DNA of 64,000 nt from the NCBI GenBank assembly GCA_946406435.1, contig CAMJKP010000001.1, positions 62,001-126,000 of the forward strand. Direction: 5' to 3'. A model generated the notes under the pieces. That model saw only the letters and a list, made by a program, of their open reading frames with translations. It was not told the DNA's origin and did no database searches. Source of the DNA: an uncultured Prevotellaceae bacterium (lineage in GTDB: Bacteria > Bacteroidota > Bacteroidia > Bacteroidales > Bacteroidaceae). Of the stretch, positions 43,904-53,765 are shown one piece after another; the first letter of the stretch is position 1; every line of letters begins with the position of its first letter. Position numbers and translations under genes: made by a program.

Positions 43904-44965
43904 TTATGAAATCAAATTAGCAATTGCTTTTTCCGTTGTGTTATCTGTTATATATAATGGAAGAACCTTAATCTCTGCAGCTTTTTTCATACAATCAGCA
44001 AAAGAATGATAATCATGAATTGGACATGAATAACCATTTTTACCTGATTGAATTGTTTGTTTTATGAATGGAATACTCTCAGTAATTGCTACAGGAATCC
44101 CCAAATACATAGCCTCAAGCATTACATTTGGAAGGCCTTCTATCTCTGATGACAAACAGAAACAATCAGCAGCTTTCATATACTTGTATGGATTGTTCTG
44201 TAATCCCACAAAGAATACAGAATCTGATAAATTCTCGTTCTTAATTATTGTTTGCAGCGACTGATAATACTTATCATTGTTTTTATAATTTCCTATGATA
44301 TAGAGTCGACTCATTGGATTGTCGCCATGTACAATAGCAAAAGCTCGCAACATGGTGTCATAATCCTTCTGAGGTACAACTCGGGCTACAGCAACATAGT
44401 TAGTATATCTTTTATCAAAAGAGAAATCTTCTTTTATTTTTTCTTTTATTAAATCCGTGTCTATTGGATTATTAATAACTATAACATCCTCGCTATTGAG
44501 TTTATAACATTGCACCATTTCATTTTTCATCTCATCTGTCTGAGCAATGATAGAAGATGCCAAAGGAAGAAGAAGCGTCAGTTTCTTTTTTATGCCAACA
44601 TGCTTATTATTAACGTCTGGCATATTATTGTTACGCACAATCACATTACAAGATACCAACCCCAGTTTCTTCAAAAGCAAAATATCGGAATTTATACCTG
44701 CCAAAGACGAAAAAATGTATTCATGCTTACATTTGCGAAGAAACATTGCCATCTTTATGAACAGCCATCTATGCCTGCAATTGATGGTATATATCTTCCA
44801 ATTCTTCGGAACAAAAGGTAGCAATGAGTTCTCCTTTTGAAGTGAATTCTTCAAGAATAGAATCTCAACATTATGTCCCGCCTTCTCTAAAATCTTTCCA
44901 TAAAGAATTGTCATTCTCTGAGAACCGCCACATGTTGTTCTTGTTACCAATAATATTTTTGCCAT
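43904..44965 (-). CDS. glycosyltransferase family 4
   Basis: At 353 residues, the protein starts AKILLVTRTTCGGSQRMTIL and has NYVAVARVVPQKDYDTMLRA near 189-208, VGLQNNPYKYMKAADCFCLS near 251-270, and SEIEGLPNVMLEAMYLGIPV near 271-290. It is a near relative of the 42227 gene, sharing the VGLQxNPxK and EGLPN segments. It ends after the terminal AIANLIS. It is 1 base downstream of the polymerase-like gene. Confidence 0.9.
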   Translation of the reverse strand: MAKILLVTRTTCGGSQRMTILYGKILEKAGHNVEILFLKNSLQKENSLLPFVPKNWKIYTINCRHRWLFIKMAMFLRKCKHEYIFSSLAGINSDILLLKKLGLVSCNVIVRNNNMPDVNNKHVGIKKKLTLLLPLASSIIAQTDEMKNEMVQCYKLNSEDVIVINNPIDTDLIKEKIKEDFSFDKRYTNYVAVARVVPQKDYDTMLRAFAIVHGDNPMSRLYIIGNYKNNDKYYQSLQTIIKNENLSDSVFFVGLQNNPYKYMKAADCFCLSSEIEGLPNVMLEAMYLGIPVAITESIPFIKQTIQSGKNGYSCPIHDYHSFADCMKKAAEIKVLPLYITDNTTEKAIANLIS

Positions 44966-44966
44966 A

Positions 44967-46181
44967 TTATGAATTATGAATGTCTAAAGATTTATTGTTA
45001 TCATAGACCGCATATATAAAGCCAAAAAACAGAAAAAAATATATATGTGAATAGGTCCAAGCAAAAAAGCTCATCATTAAAAAACCTGTGAAAGTTGCCA
45101 ATAAAACAAAAGTTTCCTGTTTGTTCGCACCACTAATCAACAACAGGACGATTCTTTTCGCCATGCCATAATAGAATATAAGGAATAAAACAGAACCAAT
45201 GATTCCACATTCACAAATCTGAACCATATACTCCGTATGAAGAGCTAACTCAATACCTAAAGCATTCTGCCATCTGAAATTTTGGAGACCAATACCCGTC
45301 AAAGGATTTTCGAGAAACAATTCCCATCCATAATCATACATAAATGCACGATCACCCATCTTGGACAAAAACCAGTTGTCTGCATATTCTTCTTCCTCCA
45401 AACCGGCCTGAATACGAAGACCTGCAACCGTATATGTCATTATTATCTGTACAACCAGATATGCAATCATGGCAATAAAACTGATGCGAACAAACTGTTT
45501 CATGCTCATATCTGTTTTTTTCCCGACATAAGACATGAAAAAAATAATAAAAATCGACAACATACCTTTGCGAGACCCCGAAAGGACAATCGCAAGAATC
45601 TCTATTAGGCATGCCACTATGAATATATTAATCTTAATAAGCCCTTTATTTAGGGCATAAAAAGCGAACATGAGTAAAAATATGGAAGCATTAATAAAGG
45701 TATTTCCCATTTCATTACTTTGGCGGGTTACATCCTCACCCATCACATCACGAGTATGTCCTTGCATCGTTACTATACCAATAGCCACAAATACCAACCA
45801 GCAATAAAATAATGATTTGATAGTCCTATCAGAACCCATCCGAAAAGTATTATATGCAACCAACATCGTGATAAAAGGCTTAATCAAACAGTTTATTGCC
45901 CATATTGGGAATGATATACTGCCCATATCAAAGCCTTTTACCCGACTTAGAATGATATTATACAAAATCCAAACACCCCATATTAGCATAATCTTTGGTA
46001 TCTGAGACAACGACTTTCCATTGGCAAAAACAGCCATTATCATCATGAACCATCCAATACGTCCTGCACCATCAAATCCATTTAAGAAGTTTCCCTGCAA
46101 TAATGGCCATAATACCATAAAACAGAGATAGAAAATGTTAAATCGAAAGACGGATTGCTGTACAGACGGACTGCTCTGCAT
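44967..46181 (-). CDS. wzy: O-antigen ligase/polymerase family protein (Wzy-like)
   Basis: I start at the internal ATG giving MQSSPSVQQSVF, one base after the upstream stop, instead of 23 codons earlier. The 404-residue membrane protein has about 11 spans and the Wzy_C/O-antigen ligase region near YGWELFLENPLTGIGLQNFR with LHTEYMVQICECGIIGSVLF after it. The ligase-like NPLTGIG and TEY motifs support a polymerase of lipid-linked units, since it sits in a capsule operon. It is the locus A counterpart of 13589-14845. Confidence 0.82.
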   Translation of the reverse strand: MQSSPSVQQSVFRFNIFYLCFMVLWPLLQGNFLNGFDGAGRIGWFMMIMAVFANGKSLSQIPKIMLIWGVWILYNIILSRVKGFDMGSISFPIWAINCLIKPFITMLVAYNTFRMGSDRTIKSLFYCWLVFVAIGIVTMQGHTRDVMGEDVTRQSNEMGNTFINASIFLLMFAFYALNKGLIKINIFIVACLIEILAIVLSGSRKGMLSIFIIFFMSYVGKKTDMSMKQFVRISFIAMIAYLVVQIIMTYTVAGLRIQAGLEEEEYADNWFLSKMGDRAFMYDYGWELFLENPLTGIGLQNFRWQNALGIELALHTEYMVQICECGIIGSVLFLIFYYGMAKRIVLLLISGANKQETFVLLATFTGFLMMSFFAWTYSHIYFFLFFGFIYAVYDNNKSLDIHNS

Positions 46182-46182
46182 A

Positions 46183-47079
46183 TTATGGAAGCTTAATATA
46201 TTCGCCAAACTTATAATCCCATTCCTGAGGATTATAAGCAACCATTCCACTCCAATGGAAGAATGTCAATTCTCCAAAATATATCTTTCCACGTATATTA
46301 TACAAATCCACACGAACATGAGTTTTTCCTACAGATAATTTCCTGGCAATTTCAATCATTTCATTAAAATTCTGAGGTTTATCTATAGGTAATGGGTTAT
46401 TGGGATGTCCATTTGTAACAGGTAAATGATTCCATTCTAAATCAAAGAAATCGAATTTAGTGTCTTCACCTTTCTTTTGCCTATCAGTAGCAACAAACAG
46501 ATACTTGGGCTCACCATCAAAACAGAAAATTTTATAGTCCTTCAATTCATAACCACTCTCATCCTCCATATATTCCTCTGCAATGATTCGAGGGGACAAA
46601 TCTTTATATGGATATTCCTTGTTATATTTATAGTAGTTCGTTTCGCTTTTCTTTACAAGTTTTGCTTTTGCGGCTTCAATATCAAGACTACTTTTATCCT
46701 TACAGACTACGATACCACCGGAGTCTCCTGTGTTCTTTAGCACAAACTGCTGTGGAAGTGAGTCCCAATCAATATCATCTACACTATTCCATACGCCAAG
46801 AGTTGGAATAATATATTCTGGACCTATAATACCAGCAACATACTCCTTAGCTGTAACCTTATCAACCATCCTTGTATATTCCGGATGAATATCATGCAAC
46901 TTTAGCCAATTCAGTTTTTCGTTAAAGGTTTTTGGATTATCAAGATTAGGCCAATAGCCAACTCTCAGCCAAAAACGTATTTGGAGAAAACGTTTATCAG
47001 AAAGATATGGCTCAAGTTTTCTTGACTCAAGAACTAAACGTTTCCTTATTCTTTCTTTTAACGATATCTTCTTTGTCAT
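46183..47079 (-). CDS. TupA-like ATP-grasp protein
   Basis: The 298-residue protein matches the ATPgrasp_TupA family: PKTFNEKLNWLKLHDIHPEY near 49-68, VLKNTGDSGGIVVCKDKSSL near 112-131 with ATP-binding residues, RIIAEEYMEDESGYELKDYK near 163-182, and HVRVDLYNIRGKIYFGELTF near 254-273. TupA-type enzymes ligate carboxyl and amino groups; in capsule loci they may attach an amino acid to a uronic acid, although the substrate here is unproven. It is 25 bases downstream of an acetyltransferase gene. Confidence 0.85.
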   Translation of the reverse strand: MTKKISLKERIRKRLVLESRKLEPYLSDKRFLQIRFWLRVGYWPNLDNPKTFNEKLNWLKLHDIHPEYTRMVDKVTAKEYVAGIIGPEYIIPTLGVWNSVDDIDWDSLPQQFVLKNTGDSGGIVVCKDKSSLDIEAAKAKLVKKSETNYYKYNKEYPYKDLSPRIIAEEYMEDESGYELKDYKIFCFDGEPKYLFVATDRQKKGEDTKFDFFDLEWNHLPVTNGHPNNPLPIDKPQNFNEMIEIARKLSVGKTHVRVDLYNIRGKIYFGELTFFHWSGMVAYNPQEWDYKFGEYIKLP

Positions 47080-47104
47080 ATTTCTTAAGTTTGTATTTTA
47101 ACTT

Positions 47105-47671
47105 TTATTGTTCGTTAATAAACCTAATCACTTTTGCAGGATTTCCTGCAGCAACACAATTACTAGGAATATCCTTCACTACAACACTACCTGCTCCAAT
47201 TATAACATTATCTCCGATGGTTACTTTTCCTATAATTGTAACATTGAGACCTAAAGAGACATTATTGCCTATAGTGGGTATAAGATCATTACGTCCATGC
47301 ATTCCATTTCCAAGAGTGGTCAAATGACAACAGGTGAAATGGTCGCCTATTCTCTGTGCATTTAGCCTTGTTCCATAAGGATGGTTTAGCACAAATGCAT
47401 TTTTACCAATACCATCGCGAACATTTATAGAGAATAAAGGATACTCTGGCAGCAATCGACATAGATGTTTTGCCTTAGGAATTCGATAATAGAACAAATT
47501 ACGATAAGGTTTACGTGTCACAAGCCAATACATCAAGCCTTTATTTTGTACCTTACACCTACGATTCATTTCCTCTATGTCGGAATCTATGAGACTTTTC
47601 GTCTCTGGATCAGCAGATTTATAACACACCCAATGAATTATGCTGAATATGTATAAAATATATTTAAACAT
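47105..47671 (-). CDS. serine acetyltransferase-like enzyme
   Basis: The 188-residue protein is a CysE-like O-acetyltransferase: an N-terminal helical region (WLVTRKPYRNLFYYRIPKAK) followed by hexapeptide repeats from about residue 80 (HTRLNAQ-like GTRLNAQRIGDHFTCCHLTT, NNVSLGLNVTIIGKVTIGDN, AGSVVVKDIPSNCVAAGNPA). Length is below true CysE and fits the short capsule type. It may acetylate a sugar, or make O-acetylserine for decoration. It lies downstream of the CapA-like gene by 7 bases. Confidence 0.85.
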   Translation of the reverse strand: MFKYILYIFSIIHWVCYKSADPETKSLIDSDIEEMNRRCKVQNKGLMYWLVTRKPYRNLFYYRIPKAKHLCRLLPEYPLFSINVRDGIGKNAFVLNHPYGTRLNAQRIGDHFTCCHLTTLGNGMHGRNDLIPTIGNNVSLGLNVTIIGKVTIGDNVIIGAGSVVVKDIPSNCVAAGNPAKVIRFINEQ

Positions 47672-47678
47672 AAATATA

Positions 47679-48809
47679 TTACTTAAGCTTATTTCTTAAA
47701 AAGAACAACAGACTAGAACGATGTGACTCACACTGGATTACAGCACACAAATATAAATAATATGACTTACTCACAGTCAAAATATGCATTTTTTCTAAAA
47801 ACCTCAGCAATTTAGAACGAAATGGATGCATAATCCTATTATATCGCATTAAATGCTCTTTTTCGTATTTATTCCATTTTTCCTGCAGAAGAAATTTATT
47901 TGTTATTATAGAATTTAATCTATCGACATTTTCTTTGAATAGCTCAGACCGTAAATCCAACTTCAAGAAACAATCACTACTGCATTGAATATAAGGATAT
48001 AACGTATACGACGGTTTACGTGATTTATCAAAATCAAGAGAGACCATATAGCCCTCATTCCAAATATCATCACCTCTCTTGCTTATATTATCAAAGCATA
48101 GGTTACCTAATCCATAGAATATTGGCTTTCCATGATATTCCTCATAACCACTATAACAATGTTGATGGTGATTTACGACAGCATCAGCACCAGAATCGAT
48201 AAAGAACCTATAAGTTTCCTGCATCTCAGGCGAAGGTAGTTGACAGTGCTCATGCCCCCCATGAACAATTACAAGAACATAATCCGCTTTACTCCTAGCT
48301 TCTTGTATCCTATAGTATTGCTGAATGGGATTAAGTGGATTTGCACCTATTGTGGTATCAGTAGCAATTGAAAACTCATGTTCACAGCAGTTGATTATTG
48401 CAAGAGTTTCACCTCGTATTTCTTTATAAAGTATCGATGCAGCATCCTCAAGGTTAGAACCGACTCCGACAGTATCTATACCTGCTTTCTCCAATTCATT
48501 CTTTGTATCAAGACAACATTGTTCTCCTTGATCAAGAATGTGATTATTTGCTAGTGTACAGCAATTAAATCCTGCATATTTTACAGCATCTACAGCTTCT
48601 TTTGTTCCTTGAAGATTTGGTCCACACTTTAGAATTGGTTTTGCATTTGTCGAATCAAGAATAATAGGGAACTCAAAATTAACGATGCTGTAATCTGCAG
48701 TTTCTATAATCGGTTTAACTTCATCAAAAAGATCTCCATATAGTCTCTTTTTGATAGCCTCATCAATTCGATATCTCTGGCAAAAATCACCAGCTATTAT
48801 TACCTTCAT
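47679..48809 (-). CDS. CapA family metallophosphatase-like protein
   Basis: The 376-residue protein has the CapA (PGA_cap) fold: VIIAGDFCQRYR at the start with the metal aspartate, YSIVNFEFPIILD near 40, TLANNHILDQGEQC near 85-98, VIVHGGHEHCQLPSPEMQ near 177-194, and ADAVVNHHQHCYSGYE. Family members act in poly-gamma-glutamate capsule synthesis, but standalone relatives occur in sugar capsules with unknown substrate. No signal peptide is visible. Whether it relates to the ATP-grasp enzymes nearby is open. Confidence 0.85.
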   Translation of the reverse strand: MKVIIAGDFCQRYRIDEAIKKRLYGDLFDEVKPIIETADYSIVNFEFPIILDSTNAKPILKCGPNLQGTKEAVDAVKYAGFNCCTLANNHILDQGEQCCLDTKNELEKAGIDTVGVGSNLEDAASILYKEIRGETLAIINCCEHEFSIATDTTIGANPLNPIQQYYRIQEARSKADYVLVIVHGGHEHCQLPSPEMQETYRFFIDSGADAVVNHHQHCYSGYEEYHGKPIFYGLGNLCFDNISKRGDDIWNEGYMVSLDFDKSRKPSYTLYPYIQCSSDCFLKLDLRSELFKENVDRLNSIITNKFLLQEKWNKYEKEHLMRYNRIMHPFRSKLLRFLEKMHILTVSKSYYLYLCAVIQCESHRSSLLFFLRNKLK

Positions 48810-48812
48810 ATC

Positions 48813-49793
48813 CTATGCCTTGAATATTAATGAAGAAAGCTTGATTTTGTCAGAAAAGGATAAAACTTCAAAAAGGAAATGGTTCCTTAATCCATTAACA
48901 AACATACTTCTATAATTGATTATTTTTCTTCTTTCAATATACTCGTGATACTTAAATTCGGTTTCTCGATCTAAAAGATTCAAAGTTTCATTTATTCGCT
49001 CAACATGAAAGAAGTACTTTTTTCGTTCACCTTTCATCCTATCCCTCCATGAGCCTTGAGACACCAAACGATATGCAGCCATACATTCCGATATATAATA
49101 AATGCCCCCACGAAGCGCCCCATGAATCTGGTTAAAAAAGTCCAAGTAAAAAGTTTTCCAATACTTCACACCATCGTGGAGTAGCGAAACACGGTGCATA
49201 AGGGAATTAGTACCCAAATATCCCCCTCCTCCCAATATAACTTCTTCAACAGACAGAATACGTTCATCTGAAGAGGGAGTGATATGTCGTTGAATTTTCC
49301 CATCCTTAAAGCATGAAGTTCCACATGCACACATATCTACCTCTGGGTGATTTTCCAATATATCAAACTGTCTCTGTAACTTTTCATCGCTTAACCACCA
49401 ATCATCTCCTTCGCAAAGTGCCTCGTACTTGGATTGATTTCTCCATTCATCAACTAATACGCTTTTCTTGTCTGGCTCCTTATACAGATTGTGCTTAAGT
49501 AGGATAGCTGCAATATAACAATTTTTGTTTGTTGAATGTTGAGCGTACATGATATTGGCTAAATCTGTATCCCTAGTATAAGATGTCGCTTGGTCATGTA
49601 CATTAAAATTCTTGTTTATAAAATCTCGGATAACTTCCTGTTCTCCATCACTAGAAGCATCATCTACAACGACAATAACGAACGGAAAATTTGTTTTCTG
49701 TATTACGAAACTCTCAAGAGCATCCGATATATATAATGCTTGATTATATGTATAACATCGTATGCAAACTTGATATTTTTTTATTTCTTCCAT
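48813..49793 (-). CDS. glycosyltransferase family 2
   Basis: This 326-residue GT-A enzyme starts with YQVCIRCYTYNQALYISDAL and has VVVDDASSDGEQEV near 38-51 and the diagnostic ALCEGDDWWLSDEKL near 129-143 (GDD metal motif). It has the EGDDYW-type family signature seen in many Bacteroidota transferases. It adds one sugar to the locus A unit. It overlaps wzx by 13 bases and is 3 bases from the CapA-like gene. Confidence 0.9.
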   Translation of the reverse strand: MEEIKKYQVCIRCYTYNQALYISDALESFVIQKTNFPFVIVVVDDASSDGEQEVIRDFINKNFNVHDQATSYTRDTDLANIMYAQHSTNKNCYIAAILLKHNLYKEPDKKSVLVDEWRNQSKYEALCEGDDWWLSDEKLQRQFDILENHPEVDMCACGTSCFKDGKIQRHITPSSDERILSVEEVILGGGGYLGTNSLMHRVSLLHDGVKYWKTFYLDFFNQIHGALRGGIYYISECMAAYRLVSQGSWRDRMKGERKKYFFHVERINETLNLLDRETEFKYHEYIERRKIINYRSMFVNGLRNHFLFEVLSFSDKIKLSSLIFKA

Positions 49794-51238
49794 ATCTTAG
49801 AAAATCCTTTACAAACGATTTCTTTTAGGTCATTATATTGCTGCAACTTTGTCATTTCAGCTACAAAGACAAATACAAATATACCTATAATTATCTGAAT
49901 CGGTAGAATTGCGAAAGGTGAAATTGGCAAATATTTCAGGAAATATATAGAAAGTGCAACTATAGTACCAATTGCGTAGTTGGGAGCGATATCCTTTACT
50001 TGTTTCCACGAAGTATATCCAAGTTTCTTACCTGTGTACCATGAATTTATAAAGAACGACATTATACCAGCTACAATTGAACCAATGAGCATAGCATATA
50101 TTCCGACGAAAATACCAAGACATATTGGCGCTATTGCAATAATCTTTTTTAATATCTCATATATCAGGAACAAATCCGAACGTCCCATGACCTTCAACAT
50201 GTTTAGGTTGATGGCATGCAAAGGATATAAAGACATTGATATACATATCAAAGGGAGGAAAGAAGCTGCCTGCAACCATTTATCTCCAATCAGGACACGA
50301 ATCATAGGTTCTGATATTCCTGCAAGAAACAACATACAAATTGCAGTAACAAACATCGTTGTCTTTATGATTTTTCGATATGCAGAAACCATTCTCTCTT
50401 TATCTTGCTGTATAGATGCCAGAACAGGATATGAAACCTGCATAACAATCTTATTGAGATTGGAAGAGAATAGGGCTGCATAGTGCTTAGACCTAGTATA
50501 TTGACCTAATGTTGCAGGACTATAGAACTTTCCAACAACCAGTTGGTATGCCTCTTGCCATAAACGATCCAACAGACCACTCACCAACATTTTCCAACCG
50601 AATCCCCACAAATACTTAAAACTTGTTTTACTGAATGAAAAATTCGGGAACCATCTATTAATTACCCATAGAGATAAAGTGTTAATGATTGAACGGCATA
50701 CAATCTGAGCAGCCAAAGCCCATACGCCAAATCCAGAATAGGCCAGAACAATACCGATGACACCACTTAACAACGCACTGACGATAGACGCTTTTGTTTT
50801 CGCCTTGAAGTTAACGCGTTTTACCAGAATCGTATTTTGAGTCAAACTGAGAGCATTAAAAATAATGACCAATCCGGTAATTTTTATTAAGTCTATCAGT
50901 TCCGCTCTACCAAAGAAATCTGCAATCAAAGGGGATGTAAAGAACACTCCGAAATAGAGCAATATGCTCATAAACATATTGACTATAAACATAGTATTAT
51001 AGTCATTATCATTTGCATCAACCTTTCTGATTACAGCTGTACTAAAACCACTATCGACAAAACCTTCCAGAACTGCGTTTACAATTAAACACAACCCAAT
51101 CAGACCGTATTCTTCTGGAGACAACAATCTTGCAAGGATGATACCGATGACAAATGATACTCCCTGACTAAGAAACGTATCTGCCGCACTCCATGCAGTT
51201 CCTTTTATCGTTTTATTTTTTAAAGACTCTTTTGCCAT
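49781..51238 (-). CDS. wzx: polysaccharide flippase (Wzx-like)
   Basis: The 485-residue membrane protein starts KNKTIKGTAWSAADTFLSQG and has ILARLLSPEEYGLIGLCLIV near 34-53, the signature of the MOP-superfamily polysaccharide transporters, and about 12-14 spans. It should flip the locus A lipid-linked unit. The 189-base gap upstream (51239-51427) shows nothing I can identify. Confidence 0.9.
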   Translation of the reverse strand: MAKESLKNKTIKGTAWSAADTFLSQGVSFVIGIILARLLSPEEYGLIGLCLIVNAVLEGFVDSGFSTAVIRKVDANDNDYNTMFIVNMFMSILLYFGVFFTSPLIADFFGRAELIDLIKITGLVIIFNALSLTQNTILVKRVNFKAKTKASIVSALLSGVIGIVLAYSGFGVWALAAQIVCRSIINTLSLWVINRWFPNFSFSKTSFKYLWGFGWKMLVSGLLDRLWQEAYQLVVGKFYSPATLGQYTRSKHYAALFSSNLNKIVMQVSYPVLASIQQDKERMVSAYRKIIKTTMFVTAICMLFLAGISEPMIRVLIGDKWLQAASFLPLICISMSLYPLHAINLNMLKVMGRSDLFLIYEILKKIIAIAPICLGIFVGIYAMLIGSIVAGIMSFFINSWYTGKKLGYTSWKQVKDIAPNYAIGTIVALSIYFLKYLPISPFAILPIQIIIGIFVFVFVAEMTKLQQYNDLKEIVCKGFSKIWKK

Positions 51239-51427
51239 TAACTTTATTAATTTAGTTTTAGCAACTAATTAATAATACAGAATCATATACTTCAAATATT
51301 CTACACCTATATTTTGCCAATTGTATCATTTCTCCATATTGCGACTGATTGTAGGCGTTTGATTGCATATATACGTTTAACAGTCTTGAAGCGGAGTAGA
51401 AAAGACTTGAATTGCATTTCCCCACTC

Positions 51428-52366
51428 TTAGAATATCACCTCATCATATTTCTTAATAATTATCTGTTGTTTAACAGGAATCTGTTTATCAATTTCCTCA
51501 TTAACAAAACAACGAATATGATTTATAATCATGTCATAACCGGAAATGACCGAGAAAGCGACTCCTGCAGAAAACCGTGGATTAACATCTATCAGATAAT
51601 ACTTTCCATGATTTAAGATGAACTCCATATTTACACAACCATTAATATTCAGTTTGTTGCCAATATATGAAACCAATTTCATAAGGCTACTATCTGTAAC
51701 GGTCTGGATAGTGAGACCTGCACCATTCTTTGTGCGTAGTAATTCCTGACGTGGAACAGAAGCATCAGTCTTTGTGATAGCATTCCTACAGTAATCAACG
51801 GTAAATACATTTCCGTCTAATTGCTCTTGAATGATATATGCATCTTTATTCTCTATTGCCATTACCTGCTCACGTGAAGCATTACGCAATAGTCCTTCGC
51901 TACTACGTCCGTTAAAAGGTTTTGCAATACATGGAAATTCAAAATTATCAGGAAGATTAGCAAGAAGACATGTTTTTACCGAAGGGATGTTGTCGTCCTG
52001 TTCACACATGTCACTTAACTTGTATTTATCTCGAGCAATACTTAGTACCTCTGCAGTCTGCATACACAGAACAATGCCATTATCTTCAAATCTCTTACGT
52101 TGTTTATTGATAATATCGATTTCTAAATCCGTAAGCGGAATGATATAACGAAGATTATGCTCTTTACATGTAGATATCAAGAAATCAACATACTCATTTT
52201 CATGAGTCGCAAATGGAGCCTTGATAAAAGCATCACATAATTTTGTTTCATAATGCCATTCACCAGGATAGATATCACATCCCACCACAAAATGTCCCTC
52301 CGCCTTGAGCCTTTTAATGACACATTCTGCGGACATTGAACCAATTGCTGTTATTAAGAATCTCAT
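51428..52366 (-). CDS. ATP-grasp domain protein (carbamoyl-phosphate-synthase-like)
   Basis: I start at the ATG giving MRFLITAIGSMSAECVIKRL, 11 bases after the upstream stop. The 312-residue protein has a pre-ATP-grasp Rossmann domain, then EFPCIAKPFNGRSSEGLLRN near 145-164 (ATP lysine), YIIQEQLDGNVFTVDYC near 179-195, and MEFILNHGKYYLIDVNPRFS near 255-274 with the metal-binding E and N. These enzymes activate a carboxylate as acyl-phosphate and join it to an amine. It is the last gene of a PLP enzyme / GNAT / ATP-grasp trio that could build and attach an amino-acid-like decoration. Confidence 0.85.
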   Translation of the reverse strand: MRFLITAIGSMSAECVIKRLKAEGHFVVGCDIYPGEWHYETKLCDAFIKAPFATHENEYVDFLISTCKEHNLRYIIPLTDLEIDIINKQRKRFEDNGIVLCMQTAEVLSIARDKYKLSDMCEQDDNIPSVKTCLLANLPDNFEFPCIAKPFNGRSSEGLLRNASREQVMAIENKDAYIIQEQLDGNVFTVDYCRNAITKTDASVPRQELLRTKNGAGLTIQTVTDSSLMKLVSYIGNKLNINGCVNMEFILNHGKYYLIDVNPRFSAGVAFSVISGYDMIINHIRCFVNEEIDKQIPVKQQIIIKKYDEVIF

Positions 52367-52377
52367 AATATTACTTT

Positions 52378-52833
52378 TTACAAATCCCCCAGTTCCTTTT
52401 CCAAATACCAATTGTATGAATGATCGCCAGACTTGTCGGCAACCTGTGAGAAACCGATATTTTCATACATTCTTTTTGCAATAGGATTATTTGTGTGAAC
52501 ACCAATCAATTCCATACCTTTTTTTCTTGCCTCATCAATTGTCAGAAGCATTAGATTTGTCCCGATATGATTACCTCTATATTCCTTGTCAGCTCCAACA
52601 AATGTCGTATAACCTTTTCTAGTTTCTAGATTGTTACAATAAGTTGCCGCTAATCCTATGATTTTATTAGACTCAAGGCAGACTACACTTACTGCCAGAT
52701 TCTTAAACTTCGTATAAGTTTCATGCACATCAATACGAGGAAGAAGTGGCACCATAAAATCATCAGATATTTTTATGATAAACTTCTCAAAATCAGCCTC
52801 ACTTATGTCTGATAATCCTACTTTATATTCCAT
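52378..52833 (-). CDS. GNAT family N-acetyltransferase
   Basis: The 151-residue GNAT has AVSVVCLESNKIIGLAATYC near 48-67, FVGADKEYRGNHIGTNLMLL near 77-96 (acetyl-CoA loop, R/QxxGxG type), and NPIAKRMYENIGFSQVADKS near 117-136. It would acetylate an amine of a small molecule or sugar. Its place between a PLP enzyme and an ATP-grasp ligase suggests the substrate is the PLP enzyme's product. Confidence 0.87.
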   Translation of the reverse strand: MEYKVGLSDISEADFEKFIIKISDDFMVPLLPRIDVHETYTKFKNLAVSVVCLESNKIIGLAATYCNNLETRKGYTTFVGADKEYRGNHIGTNLMLLTIDEARKKGMELIGVHTNNPIAKRMYENIGFSQVADKSGDHSYNWYLEKELGDL

Positions 52834-52836
52834 GTT

Positions 52837-53763
52837 TTATTTAGATGACAATAGATTAAATAATCCACCAGTATTCCAAAACACGACATTCTTTCCTCTA
52901 TAGATTTCTTTATTATTTTTTATGATTTCAGTCATACCCCAGAATGTCTTACCTGTATATATAGGATCAATAAGCATTCCTTCATTAGAAATACAGTCTT
53001 TTATAGAGATAAGAAGTTCTGGTGATGTAAGATCATAGCCACCACAAAGATAGTCTTCATAAAATGACATGTTACTAAAATCAAAAGATGTCTTAAGATA
53101 TGTATTTAGAATATTCATATCATCATCTAAAGTCGATTTCTCCACATCATAGGTTCTAGCTACAGATATTGCATGTACACATGCATTTGGATAATATTTC
53201 TTCATACCTGCACATACTCCTGTCAGAGTTGTACCTGTTCCACAAGTGATAAATAAATGGTCTATACTTTCTATCTGTTTGCTTAGTTCTGCTACAGCAT
53301 CATAGTATGCATATATACCTTCAAGAGATTTGCCACCTCCATACACCAGTTTTACTTTTTGACCTTGATATGAATCCAGCACCTGTTTTATCGTAGAAGG
53401 AACGTCCGTCTTTTTACAACGAGTCTTACGGATACCTGCTAAATTACAAAGATAATAATTTAGAGACGAATCAAACTCTTCTGGCATATCTGTGTACTCT
53501 ACCAAATGCATCGGCACGCCTAATTTTGCACACATTAATGCACATGCCCTGTTGAAATTTGAACATGGACCACCGGCAGTAACCAGGACATCACAATTTG
53601 AAGGATTTACTTCTGCTAGGATATACTGTAACATTCGAGCCTTGCTTCCACCTCCGGCTTCAGCAAATAGATCATCACGTTTGCAAAGAATATTGCATTC
53701 AAGCTTTCTCGAATAATAATCTAATTTACTAATTGGAGTCGGTGAAAAATCGAGATGCAGCAT
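52837..53763 (-). CDS. PLP-dependent enzyme (ACC deaminase / D-cysteine desulfhydrase-like)
   Basis: The 308-residue protein belongs to the tryptophan-synthase-beta fold II PLP family: LECNILCKRDDLFAEAGGGS near 22-41 with KARMLQYIL holding the PLP lysine, VLVTAGGPCSNFNRACALMC near 58-77, and ITCGTGTTLTGVCAGMKKYY near 175-194 for phosphate binding. Relatives open aminocyclopropane carboxylate or cleave D-cysteine; here it more likely makes or modifies an amino acid for glycan decoration (inference). It is 2 bases downstream of the aminotransferase. Confidence 0.85.
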   Translation of the reverse strand: MLHLDFSPTPISKLDYYSRKLECNILCKRDDLFAEAGGGSKARMLQYILAEVNPSNCDVLVTAGGPCSNFNRACALMCAKLGVPMHLVEYTDMPEEFDSSLNYYLCNLAGIRKTRCKKTDVPSTIKQVLDSYQGQKVKLVYGGGKSLEGIYAYYDAVAELSKQIESIDHLFITCGTGTTLTGVCAGMKKYYPNACVHAISVARTYDVEKSTLDDDMNILNTYLKTSFDFSNMSFYEDYLCGGYDLTSPELLISIKDCISNEGMLIDPIYTGKTFWGMTEIIKNNKEIYRGKNVVFWNTGGLFNLLSSK

Positions 53764-53765
53764 AT

